NCBI RefSeq assembly: GCF_013340935.1
Contig: NZ_WHOS01000007.1
Coordinates: forward strand, 1-64,000
Reading direction: 5' to 3'
Origin: Azospirillum melinis
GTDB lineage: Bacteria; Pseudomonadota; Alphaproteobacteria; Azospirillales; Azospirillaceae
Length of the DNA stretch: 64,000 bases
Shown: positions 26,081 to 35,075 of the stretch, one piece after another
How the letters are laid out: every line of letters begins with the position of its first letter
Position numbering within the stretch: position 1 is the stretch's first letter
Notes under the pieces: model-generated
What the model was told of the DNA's origin: nothing
Seen by the model: only the letters and a program-made list of their open reading frames with translations
Databases searched by the model: none
Program-made: the position numbers and the translations under genes

Positions 26081-27475
26081 ATGACCTCGCTGACACGGCG
26101 TCTGGCCGATTTCGCGGCGGGGCTGTCGGTGGCGGACATCCCCGCCGACGTCCTCGCCAAGATCAAGCTGCATCTGCTCGACGCGCTCGGTTGCGGCCTC
26201 GCCGGTGCGGGCACCGACCTGACCCGGCGCGTGCTGGCCACCGTGCGGGTGGACTGTGCCGACGGCCCCTGTCCGGTGCCGGGCATGGGAGTCTCGCTCG
26301 CGCCGGCCGGAGCCGCCTTCGTCAATTCCACGGCGATGAACGCGCTCGACCATGACGACGGCTTCGAGGTCGACGGCAAGGGCATGGGGCATCCGGGGGC
26401 GACGCTGGTCGCCGCCGCGCTGAGCGGCGTGGCCGTGTCCGGTGCCGACGGCGCAACGCTGCTGGCGGCGCTTGCCGCCGCCTACGAGATCAACGCCCGC
26501 ATCATCCTGTCGATCCAGCCGAGCCAGGAGAGGTTCCGGCAGGTCTATGGCGTGTGCCAGCACCAGTCGCTGGCGGCGGCGGCGGTCTACGGCCGCCTTC
26601 TCGGACTCGATGGCACCGATCTCGCCAATGCCTTCGGCTTCGCCGGGACGCTGGCGCCGGTGCCGAGCCTGCGGCGCTACAATTGGGATGCCCGCCCGCT
26701 GGTGTCCTTCAAGGACTTCAACGCCCCGGCCACGGAGGCCGGGCTGCGTGCCGTCGGCTACGCCATGGCGGGGCTGGTCGGTGCCGCCGATGTGCTCGAC
26801 GGGCCGACCGGGTTCTGGCGGATGATCGGTTCTGACCGTTTCGATCCGGACGTCCTGTGCGACGGGCTGGGAGAGGTCTGGTGGGCGCGCCATGCCAGCT
26901 TCAAGGCCTATCCGGCCTGCCGCTGGATGCACACGGCGCTGGAATCCTTCGAGACGCTGCGCGACAGCCACGGGCTGGCGGCCGGCGAGATCGAGCGGAT
27001 CGAGGTTCTGACCTCCGCCGGTCTGTCGCGCGACTTCATGGATGCGGCCCCCGCCACCATGGTCGATGCCCAGTTCAGCCTGCCTTACTGTCTTGCCTGC
27101 CTCGCGCTGGGGCTGCCATCGCCGGATTGGCATGTCGCCGGAGCCCTTGCTGATGATGACCGCGCGGCTCTGGCCGCCCGCGTGACCGCGACCGTCGACC
27201 GCGAGATCGACGGGGCGATGAGCGGGGAGACGCGCCGGCCCGCCGGGCAGGTGCGGGTGCGCGCACGCGGACGCTGGTTCGAGGGGCCGCGGCTGTCCCA
27301 TCCGCGCGGCTGTCGCGAACGACCGATGGACGACGCGGCCGTGATCGCGAAGTTCCGCGCCAACGCGGCACGGGTGCTGGCCGAACCGGCGGTCGAGCGC
27401 CTGCAAGCCGCCGTGCTGACCATCGGAACCGCTGGCGACGCCCGCTGCCTCTTCCGGGACACGGCAGCGGCCTGA
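26081..27475 (+). CDS. MmgE/PrpD family protein
   Basis: 464 aa, the normal family length. The N-terminal all-helical domain has LDALGCGLAGAG, NSTAMNALDHDDGFE and KGMGHPGATLVAAAL, matching 2-methylcitrate dehydratase, cis-aconitate decarboxylase and iminodisuccinate epimerase relatives. No signal peptide, so it is cytoplasmic. It follows the amino acid importer ATPase by 42 bases and is probably cotranscribed. This suggests a role in breakdown of an imported amino acid or iminodicarboxylate; no propionate genes are nearby, so a methylcitrate role is unlikely. It is convergent with the SfnB-like gene. Confidence 0.88.
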   Translation: MTSLTRRLADFAAGLSVADIPADVLAKIKLHLLDALGCGLAGAGTDLTRRVLATVRVDCADGPCPVPGMGVSLAPAGAAFVNSTAMNALDHDDGFEVDGKGMGHPGATLVAAALSGVAVSGADGATLLAALAAAYEINARIILSIQPSQERFRQVYGVCQHQSLAAAAVYGRLLGLDGTDLANAFGFAGTLAPVPSLRRYNWDARPLVSFKDFNAPATEAGLRAVGYAMAGLVGAADVLDGPTGFWRMIGSDRFDPDVLCDGLGEVWWARHASFKAYPACRWMHTALESFETLRDSHGLAAGEIERIEVLTSAGLSRDFMDAAPATMVDAQFSLPYCLACLALGLPSPDWHVAGALADDDRAALAARVTATVDREIDGAMSGETRRPAGQVRVRARGRWFEGPRLSHPRGCRERPMDDAAVIAKFRANAARVLAEPAVERLQAAVLTIGTAGDARCLFRDTAAA

Positions 27476-27523
27476 CCATCGGGACGATGCCCGGAGGGAG
27501 GCCACCGCACCTGTCCAGTCCCG

Positions 27524-28801
27524 TCAGCTCCAGGCATGGAGCGGCGGGTTGACGCCGTTCAGGGCATGGTTGCCGAGGATGGCGTATTTCCAGCGCACCG
27601 GGTCGTGCAGCGTGTGGGTGCGGGCGTTGCGCCAGTGCCGGTCGAAATTGTGCTCGGCCAGGACGGAACGGGTGCCGGCCAGTTCGAACAGGGTGCTGCT
27701 CGCCTCAAGGGCGATTTCGGTGCTGAGGATCTTGGCCTCGGCCACCGCCAGTTGGGCCTTGGCGACGGTTTCGGCACCGGGGGCGGCGACGGCGGCATCC
27801 ACCGCGAGGCCCGCCTTCTCCTGCAATGCTTCGGCGGCGTGCAGCCGCAGCGTCAGGCGGCCGACCGCCTGGATGGTGTAGGGATCGTCCGACGCCCGGT
27901 CCTGCCCGCTGTCCACCCAAGGGCGGCTGCGGCTTCGCACGAACTCCAGCGTGTCGCGGATCGCTGCCTCGGCGATGCCGTTGTCGACCGCGACCTGGAT
28001 GATCTGGAAGATGGCGCCGTCGGCGGTCGGCACCTCATAGCCCTTGTAGCCGGGCACCAGATGGGTCTTCGGCACCTTCACCTTGTCGAGGATCACAGTG
28101 CCGCTGGCGGTGGTGCGCTGGCCGAAGCCCGACCAGTCGTCGATCACCGTCAGGCCGGGGGCGTTGCGGTCGGCGATGGCGTACCAAGCGCGGCCCTGGT
28201 CGTCCACCGTGACGATGGGCACCAGATGGGCGAGCAGTGCGCCGGTCGAGTAGAATTTGCGGCCGGTCACCAGCACATGGTCGCCTTCGTCGCTGAAGCT
28301 CGTGGCGAAGTCGGCGGCGCGCTTGGTGCCGAATTCGGAAAAGGCGTTGCCGAAGCGGATGCCCTTCAGCACCTCGCCGAACAGCAGGCGCTGCTGCGCC
28401 TCGTCCGAGACGGTGCGGATGGCGGCGACCACGCCCAGATGGTTCTGCGAGATCTGCGACAGCGACGGATCCGCCGCCGCCACGATCTGCACCACCCTTG
28501 CCAGCGTCGCGTAGGAGACCTCCGGCCCGCCGAACGCCTTCGGCACGTTGATCGACCACAGGCCGCTCTGCGAGAAGGCGTCCAGTTCGGCCACCGGCAG
28601 GATGCGGTCGCGGTCGCGCTTCGACGCGCTGCCGGCGACTTCGCGGGCCAGCGCTTCCGCCACCGCGATGGCTTCGGCATCGTCCTTGACGATGTGGGCG
28701 GGTTTGGCCGGGCGCGGCAGGCCCGGCACGCCCTGCGGCGCGGGATCGGCGGTCTTGTCGTCGGCGGTTTTGGGGGCTGTGTCGAGAACGGCAGTGCTCA
28801 T
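27524..28801 (-). CDS. sfnB: SfnB-like acyl-CoA dehydrogenase-fold flavoprotein (sulfur acquisition oxidoreductase)
   Basis: 425 aa, in the DszC/SfnB branch of the acyl-CoA dehydrogenase superfamily. Recognisable stretches are SGLWSINVPKAFGGPEVSYATLARV, SQNHLGVVAAI, TGRKFYSTGALLA, and C-terminal NFDRHWRNARTHTLHDPVRWK, with the His that in DszC lies at the flavin. Such enzymes use reduced flavin from a partner reductase rather than acyl-CoA. It is the last gene of the msuE-sfnG-transporter operon, 36 bases after the LivF-type gene, which supports a role in oxidising an organosulfur compound. The exact reaction is unknown. Confidence 0.88.
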   Translation of the reverse strand: MSTAVLDTAPKTADDKTADPAPQGVPGLPRPAKPAHIVKDDAEAIAVAEALAREVAGSASKRDRDRILPVAELDAFSQSGLWSINVPKAFGGPEVSYATLARVVQIVAAADPSLSQISQNHLGVVAAIRTVSDEAQQRLLFGEVLKGIRFGNAFSEFGTKRAADFATSFSDEGDHVLVTGRKFYSTGALLAHLVPIVTVDDQGRAWYAIADRNAPGLTVIDDWSGFGQRTTASGTVILDKVKVPKTHLVPGYKGYEVPTADGAIFQIIQVAVDNGIAEAAIRDTLEFVRSRSRPWVDSGQDRASDDPYTIQAVGRLTLRLHAAEALQEKAGLAVDAAVAAPGAETVAKAQLAVAEAKILSTEIALEASSTLFELAGTRSVLAEHNFDRHWRNARTHTLHDPVRWKYAILGNHALNGVNPPLHAWS

Positions 28802-28837
28802 CGTCTCGTATCCTTTATCGGTTTCGGGTTGGTCCGC

Positions 28838-29629
28838 TCAGGCAGCGGTAGGGGTGGTTGCGGCGGCGGTGGAACTGCCGACACCGAAGCCCAGATAGAA
28901 GGCCTTGATGTCGTCGCGGTCGCGCAGGTCGGCGGCGGAGCCGTCCAGCACGGTGCGGCCGGTCTCCAGCACGCTGGCGCGGTCGGCGTGGCGCAGGGCG
29001 ACGGTGGAATTCTGTTCGGCCACCAGGATCGACAGCCCCTCTTCGCGGTTCAGGCGCTTCAGGGCGGCGAAGATGCCTTCGACCACCATCGGGGCGAGGC
29101 CCATCGACGGCTCGTCCAGCACCAGCAGCCGGGGCCGCGCCATCAGCGCCCGGCCGATCGCCGTCATCTGCTGCTCCCCGCCGGAGGTCAGGCCGGCCGG
29201 GATCCTGCGCCTGTCGCGCAGCCGGGGGAACAGGGCATAGATGCGCTCCAGCTCGGAGCGCAGGGCGGCGCGGTCCAGGCCCCGCACCTGACCGCCGACG
29301 ATGAGGTTGTCCTCGACGGTCAGGGAGCGGAAACAGTGCCGGCCCTCCAGAACCTGCACCAGCCCGGCGCGCACCAGTTCGGCCGGGCTGCGGCGGGTGA
29401 CGTCCTCGCCGTCATAGACGATGCTGCCGGCGGCGATCTGGCCGCGCTCCGCCGGCAGCAGGCCGGACAGTGCCTTCAGGGCGGTGGTCTTGCCGGCCCC
29501 GTTGGCGCCGAGCAGGGCGACGATCTCCTTCGTCCGCACGGTCAGGCTGACGCCCGACAGCGCACGGATGGCGTGGTTGTAGGTCGCCTCGACCCCGTCC
29601 AGCGACAGCAGCACCTCGTGAATGGTCAT
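28838..29629 (-). CDS. livF: Branched-chain-amino-acid-type ABC transporter ATP-binding protein, LivF family
   Basis: 263 aa. Walker A GANGAGKTT, signature TSGGEQQMTAIGRALM, Walker B LLVLDEPSMGLAP, switch region AEQNS, all typical of LivF. It lies between the binding protein gene and sfnB in a sulfone utilisation operon. That suggests the HAAT-family transporter here carries an organosulfur compound rather than leucine. This is inferred from context. Confidence 0.9.
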   Translation of the reverse strand: MTIHEVLLSLDGVEATYNHAIRALSGVSLTVRTKEIVALLGANGAGKTTALKALSGLLPAERGQIAAGSIVYDGEDVTRRSPAELVRAGLVQVLEGRHCFRSLTVEDNLIVGGQVRGLDRAALRSELERIYALFPRLRDRRRIPAGLTSGGEQQMTAIGRALMARPRLLVLDEPSMGLAPMVVEGIFAALKRLNREEGLSILVAEQNSTVALRHADRASVLETGRTVLDGSAADLRDRDDIKAFYLGFGVGSSTAAATTPTAA

Positions 29630-29650
29630 GGCGGCGGGACTCCTCCGGGC

Positions 29651-30997
29651 TCAGTTGCTCGCGTCTTCGGCGGCGGGGTCGCGGACCTGGATGCCGTGCT
29701 CGGCGGCGTAGGCCAGCGACGATTTCTCGATGATCGGGCGCAGCAGGGCCCAGTCCGGGGCGATCCAGTCGGACACCACCTTCCACTTGGCGCCGTCCCA
29801 CTGCTGGAAGGTCACGCGCCCTTCGCCCTCATGGTTGGCGACGCTGACGTTGATGGAATGGAACAGGCCTTTGGCACCGAGCGCCTCGACCCGTGCGGGA
29901 TCGAGCCGCAGATGCTCGAAGCCCCAGCGCACCTCGTCGCCGGTCAGGGTCCGCTTGCCGAACTTGTCCTGGGCGATGCGCACCGCCTCGACATTCAGGA
30001 TGCCGTTCACGATGCCGAGATTGTGATAGACGCTGCCGATCCGCTTCTTGTCGTCCAGATTGCCCTTGCCGGCGCCGTAGACCGTCTTCGCGATCTCCTG
30101 CAGCACCGGATAGTCCGCACCCGACGCCTGGGTGGTGATGGCGGTGTATCCCTTGGCGGCGTCGCCGGCCGGGATGACGTCCTCCTCGGAATTGGACCAG
30201 ACGTTGCCGATGATGCGGTCGGCCGGGAAGCCGACCTTCTGCGCCGTCTTCAGCGCCACCGGATTCATCACGCCCCAGCCGCGCAGGACGACATAGTCGG
30301 GCTTGGTCCGGCGGATCGACAGCCATTGCGACTGCTGTTCGTTGCCGGGATGCGGCACCTCGACCTGCTCCACCGAGAAGCCGTATTTCTCCGCCAGCAG
30401 CTGGTAGATCGGGATGGTCTCCTTGCCGTAGGGCGAGCCGTGGTACAGCACCACGATCTTCTTGCCCTTCAGCTTCTCCAGCCCGCCTTCCCGCGTGCCG
30501 ATGTAGTTCACGATGCCCGAGCTTTCGCTGTAGGGGTTCAGCAGCAGCGGGAAAACGTATTTGAAGACGCGGCCGTCGGTGCTGTCGGTGCGGCCATGGT
30601 TGACGGTGATCAGCGGAACCTTGTCGCGGCCGACATCGTCGATCATCGCATAGGCGATGCCGACCGACAGCGGGTTCCAGGCCGCGACGCCGGGCCGGTT
30701 CTTCTGCCGCTTGTAGCATTCGACGCCGCGTTCGACCTCATACTGGGTCTCGCACTCGTCCCAGGTCAGCTTGACGCCGTTGACGCCGCCGTCGCGGGTG
30801 TTGACCAGCGTCAGATAGTCGATGAAACCGCCGAAGAAGCCGGTGCCGCCGGCGGCATAGGGGCCGACGCGGTAGCTTTGCAGCGGGAAATACTGCTCGT
30901 CCGCCTGCGCGGCAGCGGGCAGCAGGGCGGCGGTGCCGAGAAGTGCGCCGAGCAGGGCGGCTCTCAGGGACAAGGTTCGGGTGTTCGGACGCGACAT
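29651..30997 (-). CDS. Branched-chain-amino-acid-type ABC transporter substrate-binding protein (Peripla_BP_6)
   Basis: 448 aa from MSRPNTRTL, with a Sec signal peptide ending AAAQA before DEQYF. The body has the family pattern: YRVGPYAAGGTGFFGGFIDYL, GVKLTWDECETQYEVERGVECYKR, a WNPLSVGIAYAMIDD hinge stretch and VVLYHGSPYGKE. It is longer than LivJ (about 370 aa) and belongs to the group used for amides, urea or aromatic compounds. It sits between the LivM and LivF genes, 65 bases after livM. In this operon the ligand is probably a sulfur compound such as a sulfone or sulfonate. Confidence 0.9.
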   Translation of the reverse strand: MSRPNTRTLSLRAALLGALLGTAALLPAAAQADEQYFPLQSYRVGPYAAGGTGFFGGFIDYLTLVNTRDGGVNGVKLTWDECETQYEVERGVECYKRQKNRPGVAAWNPLSVGIAYAMIDDVGRDKVPLITVNHGRTDSTDGRVFKYVFPLLLNPYSESSGIVNYIGTREGGLEKLKGKKIVVLYHGSPYGKETIPIYQLLAEKYGFSVEQVEVPHPGNEQQSQWLSIRRTKPDYVVLRGWGVMNPVALKTAQKVGFPADRIIGNVWSNSEEDVIPAGDAAKGYTAITTQASGADYPVLQEIAKTVYGAGKGNLDDKKRIGSVYHNLGIVNGILNVEAVRIAQDKFGKRTLTGDEVRWGFEHLRLDPARVEALGAKGLFHSINVSVANHEGEGRVTFQQWDGAKWKVVSDWIAPDWALLRPIIEKSSLAYAAEHGIQVRDPAAEDASN

Positions 30998-31062
30998 CTG
31001 GTGTGTCTCCGTTGGAAAGGACAGATTTTGGAAAGAGGCGGGATGCCCCGGATTTTTTGCGG

Positions 31063-32130
31063 TCAGCCGGTGCGGCGGAAACGCCCGGAAATCCAATTCC
31101 AGGCCCGGTTCCACAGCCGATCGAGAAGGGCGGCCAGACCGGCCGGTTCGGCGATCAGGAAGGTGACGATCAGCAGGCCGAGCACGATGCGCTGGCTCAT
31201 CTCCAGCACGCCGCTGTCGAACAGCCCGCCCAGCAGCGCCTCGCCCAGCCGGGACAGCAGCAGCGGGAAGACGACGATCAGCGCCGCCCCCAGGAAGGCC
31301 CCGCGCAGCGAGGCAAGCCCGCCGATGATGACGATGAACAGGATTTGAAAGGAGCGGTCGAGGTTGAAGCCGGCCGGCTCCACCGTGCGCAGATAGGCGA
31401 AGGCCCACAGCACGCCGGCCACCCCGATGATGAAGGAGGAGACGGCGAAGGCCAGCAGCTTGACCCGCAGCACCGGGATCCCGATCACCCGCGCCGCCGT
31501 CTCATGGTCGCGCAGGGCGACCAGCGCACGGCCGGTCGGGCTTTCCACCAGCCGCCACACCGCCAGCGTCACCGCCGTCACCACGCCGAGCGCGAACAGG
31601 TAGCGGCCGGCGGAGCTGTCGAGCGGCAGGCCGGCGACCGACAGCGGCGGCACGGTGACGATGCCCGACGGGCTGTTGTTGGAAAACCAGCCGACCTTGT
31701 TGAACACCCACTGCACGAAGAACTGGGCGGCCAGCGTCGAGACGGCGAGGTAGAAGCCGCGCAGCCGCAGGCTGGGCAGGCCGAACAGCAGCCCGACCGC
31801 GGCGGCGACCAGACCGGCCAGCAGGATGTCGACCAGGAACGGCACGCCGGGCAGGCGGAGCGCCAGATTGTAGGCGGCATAGGCGCCGACCGCCATGAAG
31901 GCGGAGGACCCCAGCGATACCTGCCCGGCATAGCCGGTCAGGATGTTCAGCCCCAGTCCAGCGAGTGCCAGTGCCAAGAAAGGCGTCAGGATGGCGTCGA
32001 ACAGATATTCGCTGGCGACCAGCGGCAGCACGCCGTAGGCGACGATCAACAAGGCGCCAATGCCCAGCAGGGCAGGGGAGGCACGGTGCGGGGCCGCTGC
32101 TGCGGTCTTTTCGAGTGCGAGATCGGTCAT
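31063..32130 (-). CDS. livM: Branched-chain-amino-acid-type ABC transporter permease, LivM family
   Basis: 355 aa, about nine or ten membrane segments. The LivM markers GLGLNILTGYAGQVSLGSSAFMAVGAYAAY and LVALRDHETAARVIGIPVLRVKLLAFAVSSF are both present, followed by GGLASLRGAFLGAALI. It starts 3 bases after the LivH stop. The C-terminus is slightly extended with a cationic tail. It forms the pore with LivH for the importer of this sulfone operon. Confidence 0.92.
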   Translation of the reverse strand: MTDLALEKTAAAAPHRASPALLGIGALLIVAYGVLPLVASEYLFDAILTPFLALALAGLGLNILTGYAGQVSLGSSAFMAVGAYAAYNLALRLPGVPFLVDILLAGLVAAAVGLLFGLPSLRLRGFYLAVSTLAAQFFVQWVFNKVGWFSNNSPSGIVTVPPLSVAGLPLDSSAGRYLFALGVVTAVTLAVWRLVESPTGRALVALRDHETAARVIGIPVLRVKLLAFAVSSFIIGVAGVLWAFAYLRTVEPAGFNLDRSFQILFIVIIGGLASLRGAFLGAALIVVFPLLLSRLGEALLGGLFDSGVLEMSQRIVLGLLIVTFLIAEPAGLAALLDRLWNRAWNWISGRFRRTG

Positions 32131-32133
32131 GGC

Positions 32134-33021
32134 TCAGACCCTTTCCACCAGCTTGGCGCCGAACAGGCCGGAGGGGCGGATCAGCAGAAAGCCAAGAGCT
32201 GCGACATAGGCGATCCACCCCTCGATCCCGCCGCCGACGAACGGCCCGATATAGACCTCCGCCAGCTTCTCCACCGCGCCGACGATCAGCCCGCCGACGA
32301 TGGCTCCGGCGATGGAATCGAAGCCGCCCAGGACAAGGACCGGCAGCGCCTTCAGCACCACCAGCGACAGCGAAAACTGCACGCCCAGCCGCGCCCCCCA
32401 CACCAGCCCGGCGACCAGCGCCACCACCCCGGCCGCTGTCCACACCGCGGTCCAGATGCGGTCGAGGCTCAGCCCGACCGCCAGGGCGGCGAGCTGGTCG
32501 TCGGCGACGGCGCGGAAGCCGAGACCGATGCGGGTGTAGCGGAAGAACAGGGTCAGCGCCGCCACCATCGCCCCGGCCACCGCCGCGGCGAACAGGTCGA
32601 AGCTGCTGACCAGCACGCCGCCGAACTCCAGCGGCAGGTCGTCGATGCCCAGATCGAGCCCGTGCACCTGGGTGCCCCACAGCAGCTGTGCGGCTCCTTC
32701 GATGACGTAGGACACGCCGAGCGTCGCCATGAACAGGGTGATCGGCGGCTGGTTGACCAGCGGGCGCAGCACGGCGCGCTCGATCGCGGCGCCGATGACG
32801 GTCATCGCCGCCAGCGTCAGCAGGATCGCCGCCCAGCCGGGCAGGCCGCGTTCCGTCAGGCTGACGAAGGTCAGCGCCGCGAACAGCAGCAGCGCGCCCT
32901 GGGCGAAGTTCAGCACGCCGGAGGTCTTGTAGATCAGGACGAAGCCGATGGCGACCAGGGAGTACATCACCCCCGACAGCAGGCCGCCGACCAGCACCTC
33001 GGTGAAGAATTGCCACTCCAT
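32134..33021 (-). CDS. livH: Branched-chain-amino-acid-type ABC transporter permease, LivH family
   Basis: 295 aa with about eight membrane segments. The N-terminal GGLLSGVMYSLVAIGFVLIYKTSGVLNFAQG is the LivH signature, and VLGGFDSIAGAIVGGLIVG near the C-terminus is also typical. Three bases separate it from livG upstream and three from livM downstream. Confidence 0.93.
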   Translation of the reverse strand: MEWQFFTEVLVGGLLSGVMYSLVAIGFVLIYKTSGVLNFAQGALLLFAALTFVSLTERGLPGWAAILLTLAAMTVIGAAIERAVLRPLVNQPPITLFMATLGVSYVIEGAAQLLWGTQVHGLDLGIDDLPLEFGGVLVSSFDLFAAAVAGAMVAALTLFFRYTRIGLGFRAVADDQLAALAVGLSLDRIWTAVWTAAGVVALVAGLVWGARLGVQFSLSLVVLKALPVLVLGGFDSIAGAIVGGLIVGAVEKLAEVYIGPFVGGGIEGWIAYVAALGFLLIRPSGLFGAKLVERV

Positions 33022-33024
33022 GGC

Positions 33025-33864
33025 TCAGATGCCCTCTCCGGCTTCGAGGTCGTGGGCGACGCCGAGATAGGCGTCGATCACCACCGGGTCGTTGCGGATC
33101 TGATCGGGTGTGCCGTCGGCGATCAGCCGGCCGTAATCCAGCACGGCGATGCGGTCGGACAGCCCCATCACGACGCCGACGTCATGTTCGATCAGCACGA
33201 TGGTGGTGCCGAGATCGTCGCGGGCGGCGCGGATGTGGCCGCTGAGATCCCGCTTCTCGGTCAGGGTCATGCCGGCCATCGGCTCGTCCAGCAGCAGCAG
33301 GCGGGGCCGCGCCACCAAAGCGCGGGCAAGCTCGACCCGTTTCTGCATCCCGTAGGGCAGGGTGCCGGCCGGGCGGTCGCGGACACCGTCGAGATGCAGG
33401 AAGGCCAGAAGCTCCTCCGCCCTGGCATAGCCCTCCGCCCGTTCCCGCCGGGCGGCCGGCAGGCCGATGACCTGGGCGAATAGCCCGGCGCGCAGCCGGT
33501 GCGACAGGCCGGCGGCGACGTTGTCCAGCACCGACAAACCCTTGAACAGCGCCAGATTCTGGAAGGTGCGGGACACGCCGAGCTTCGCCAGCCGGTCGGT
33601 CGGCACGGCAGCGAAGCTGTGCCCGCCGAGCCAGACCCGGCCGCGGTCGGGCTGGTACAGGCCGCTGACGACGTTGAGCAGCGAGCTTTTGCCGGCGCCG
33701 TTCGGACCGATGACCGCCCGGATTTCCCCCGGCGCGACGGCGAAGGAGATGTCGCTCAGCGCCGTGACGCCGCCGAAGGACAGCGACAGCGCCTCCACCG
33801 CCAGGGCGGACGGAACGGTCCCCGCCGCGGGCGAGACAAAAGCTTCAGAAAGGACGGCCGGCAT
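33025..33864 (-). CDS. livG: Branched-chain-amino-acid-type ABC transporter ATP-binding protein, LivG family
   Basis: 279 aa. Walker A GPNGAGKSS, LivG-type FQNLALFKGLSVLDNV, signature LPYGMQKRVELARAL (a variant of LSYGxQR), Walker B LLLLDEPMAGM and switch His in IEHDVGVVM. The ATG has GGAG about 8 bases upstream. It is the first transporter gene after sfnG, with a 69-base gap containing a strong hairpin at 33900-33920 that may tune expression of the distal genes. Confidence 0.92.
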   Translation of the reverse strand: MPAVLSEAFVSPAAGTVPSALAVEALSLSFGGVTALSDISFAVAPGEIRAVIGPNGAGKSSLLNVVSGLYQPDRGRVWLGGHSFAAVPTDRLAKLGVSRTFQNLALFKGLSVLDNVAAGLSHRLRAGLFAQVIGLPAARRERAEGYARAEELLAFLHLDGVRDRPAGTLPYGMQKRVELARALVARPRLLLLDEPMAGMTLTEKRDLSGHIRAARDDLGTTIVLIEHDVGVVMGLSDRIAVLDYGRLIADGTPDQIRNDPVVIDAYLGVAHDLEAGEGI

Positions 33865-33899
33865 GGGCGCGCTCCGCTGGAGACCTCGGGTTGTGGGGC

Positions 33900-33920
33900 G
33901 GGGGAGGCGAGACCTCCCCC
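33900..33920 (-). terminator. Hairpin between sfnG and livG, possible partial terminator
   Basis: GGGGGAGG and CCTCCCCC flank a 5-base loop 13 bases after the sfnG stop. No T-run follows on the minus strand, so it is more likely an attenuator or an mRNA-stabilising stem that raises the msuE-sfnG to transporter ratio than a full stop. Confidence 0.45.
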
Positions 33921-33933
33921 GTTGGCGTGCGGC

Positions 33934-35043
33934 TCAGGCGGCGACGGCTTCGTGTGCCTTGGCCGCTTCCAGCTCGCGGACCAGCGGGATGACGTGGCGG
34001 CCGAAATACTCGACCTCCTCCTGGAAATGCAGGAAGCCGAGCAGGACCAGATCGACGCCGATGGCTTTCAGGGCGACGATGCGCTCCGCCACCTGACGCG
34101 GCGTGCCGATCAGGTTGGTCTTGAAGCCGTCATTGTACTGGACGAGATCCTCGAAGGTGGACTTGGCCCAGTTGCCCTCGCGCTCCGGCGAGGCGTTGCC
34201 GGCATTCTGGACCTCGTGGTGGAAGCCCTTCACCGCATCGGGATCGGCCTTTTCAAGAATTTCGTTCAGGACGGCGCGGGCCTCCTCTTCGGTCTCGCGG
34301 ACGATGGCGAAGGCGTTGACGCCGATCTTCGCGCGGTGGCCGGTGCCGGCCTCCTTGGCGCGGATATCGTCGATCTGCGCCCTGATGCCGTCCGGCGTGT
34401 TGCCGTTGGTGAAATACCAGTCGGACACGCGGGCGGCCATGTCGCGGGCGGCACGGGAACTGCCGCCCTGGAAGACCTCCGGCAGCGGGGCCAGCGGCTT
34501 CGGCTTCAGCGTGTAGTTCTCGAAGCGGTAATAGGCGCCGTTGAAGGAGAAATTGTCCTCCGACCAGACGCCGCGGATGACGCGGATGAACTCCTCCGAC
34601 CGGCGGTAGCGCTCGTCATGGTCCAGCCACGGCTCGCCGATGGCCTGGAACTCGCCGCGGAACCAGCCGCTGACGATGTTGACGGCAATGCGGCCCTTGG
34701 TCAGATGGCTGATGGTGGCGACCTGCTTGGCGAGCAGGGCCGGGTGCCAGGGGCCGGGCAGCACCGCGGCGATGACGTTCAGCTTCTCGGTCGCCGCCAG
34801 CAGGGCATGGGTGAAGGACACCGATTCATGCTGGTTGTCGGCGCCGTAGCCGGCGGTGAAGCGGATCTGGCTCAGCGCATACTCGAACCCGGCCCGCTCG
34901 GCGATCTGCGCCAGCTTGCGGTTGTAATCGATGTCCCAGCTGGTGCGCTGTTCGATCTTGCTGATGACGAGGCCGCCGGACACGTTCGGAACCCAATAGG
35001 CGAACTTCACGGCGTCGGAATTGGCAGTCGTGGTGGCGGTCAT
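33934..35043 (-). CDS. sfnG: FMNH2-dependent dimethylsulfone monooxygenase SfnG
   Basis: 369 aa luciferase-fold flavin monooxygenase. The N-terminal stretch FAYWVPNVSGGLVISKIEQ, followed by TSWDIDYNRKLAQIAERAGFEYALSQ, is characteristic of SfnG, and GRIAVNIVSGWFRGEF, the FMN phosphate site, follows. SfnG converts dimethyl sulfone to methanesulfinate, using FMNH2 from an NAD(P)H:FMN reductase. Here the reductase MsuE is encoded 32 bases upstream. GGAG lies 9 bases before the ATG. It is the second gene of an operon reading from the sigma-54 promoter at 35693-35708. Confidence 0.94.
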   Translation of the reverse strand: MTATTTANSDAVKFAYWVPNVSGGLVISKIEQRTSWDIDYNRKLAQIAERAGFEYALSQIRFTAGYGADNQHESVSFTHALLAATEKLNVIAAVLPGPWHPALLAKQVATISHLTKGRIAVNIVSGWFRGEFQAIGEPWLDHDERYRRSEEFIRVIRGVWSEDNFSFNGAYYRFENYTLKPKPLAPLPEVFQGGSSRAARDMAARVSDWYFTNGNTPDGIRAQIDDIRAKEAGTGHRAKIGVNAFAIVRETEEEARAVLNEILEKADPDAVKGFHHEVQNAGNASPEREGNWAKSTFEDLVQYNDGFKTNLIGTPRQVAERIVALKAIGVDLVLLGFLHFQEEVEYFGRHVIPLVRELEAAKAHEAVAA

Positions 35044-35075
35044 GGCGAAGTCTCCGGGAGCGGAAGAAGGGAGGA

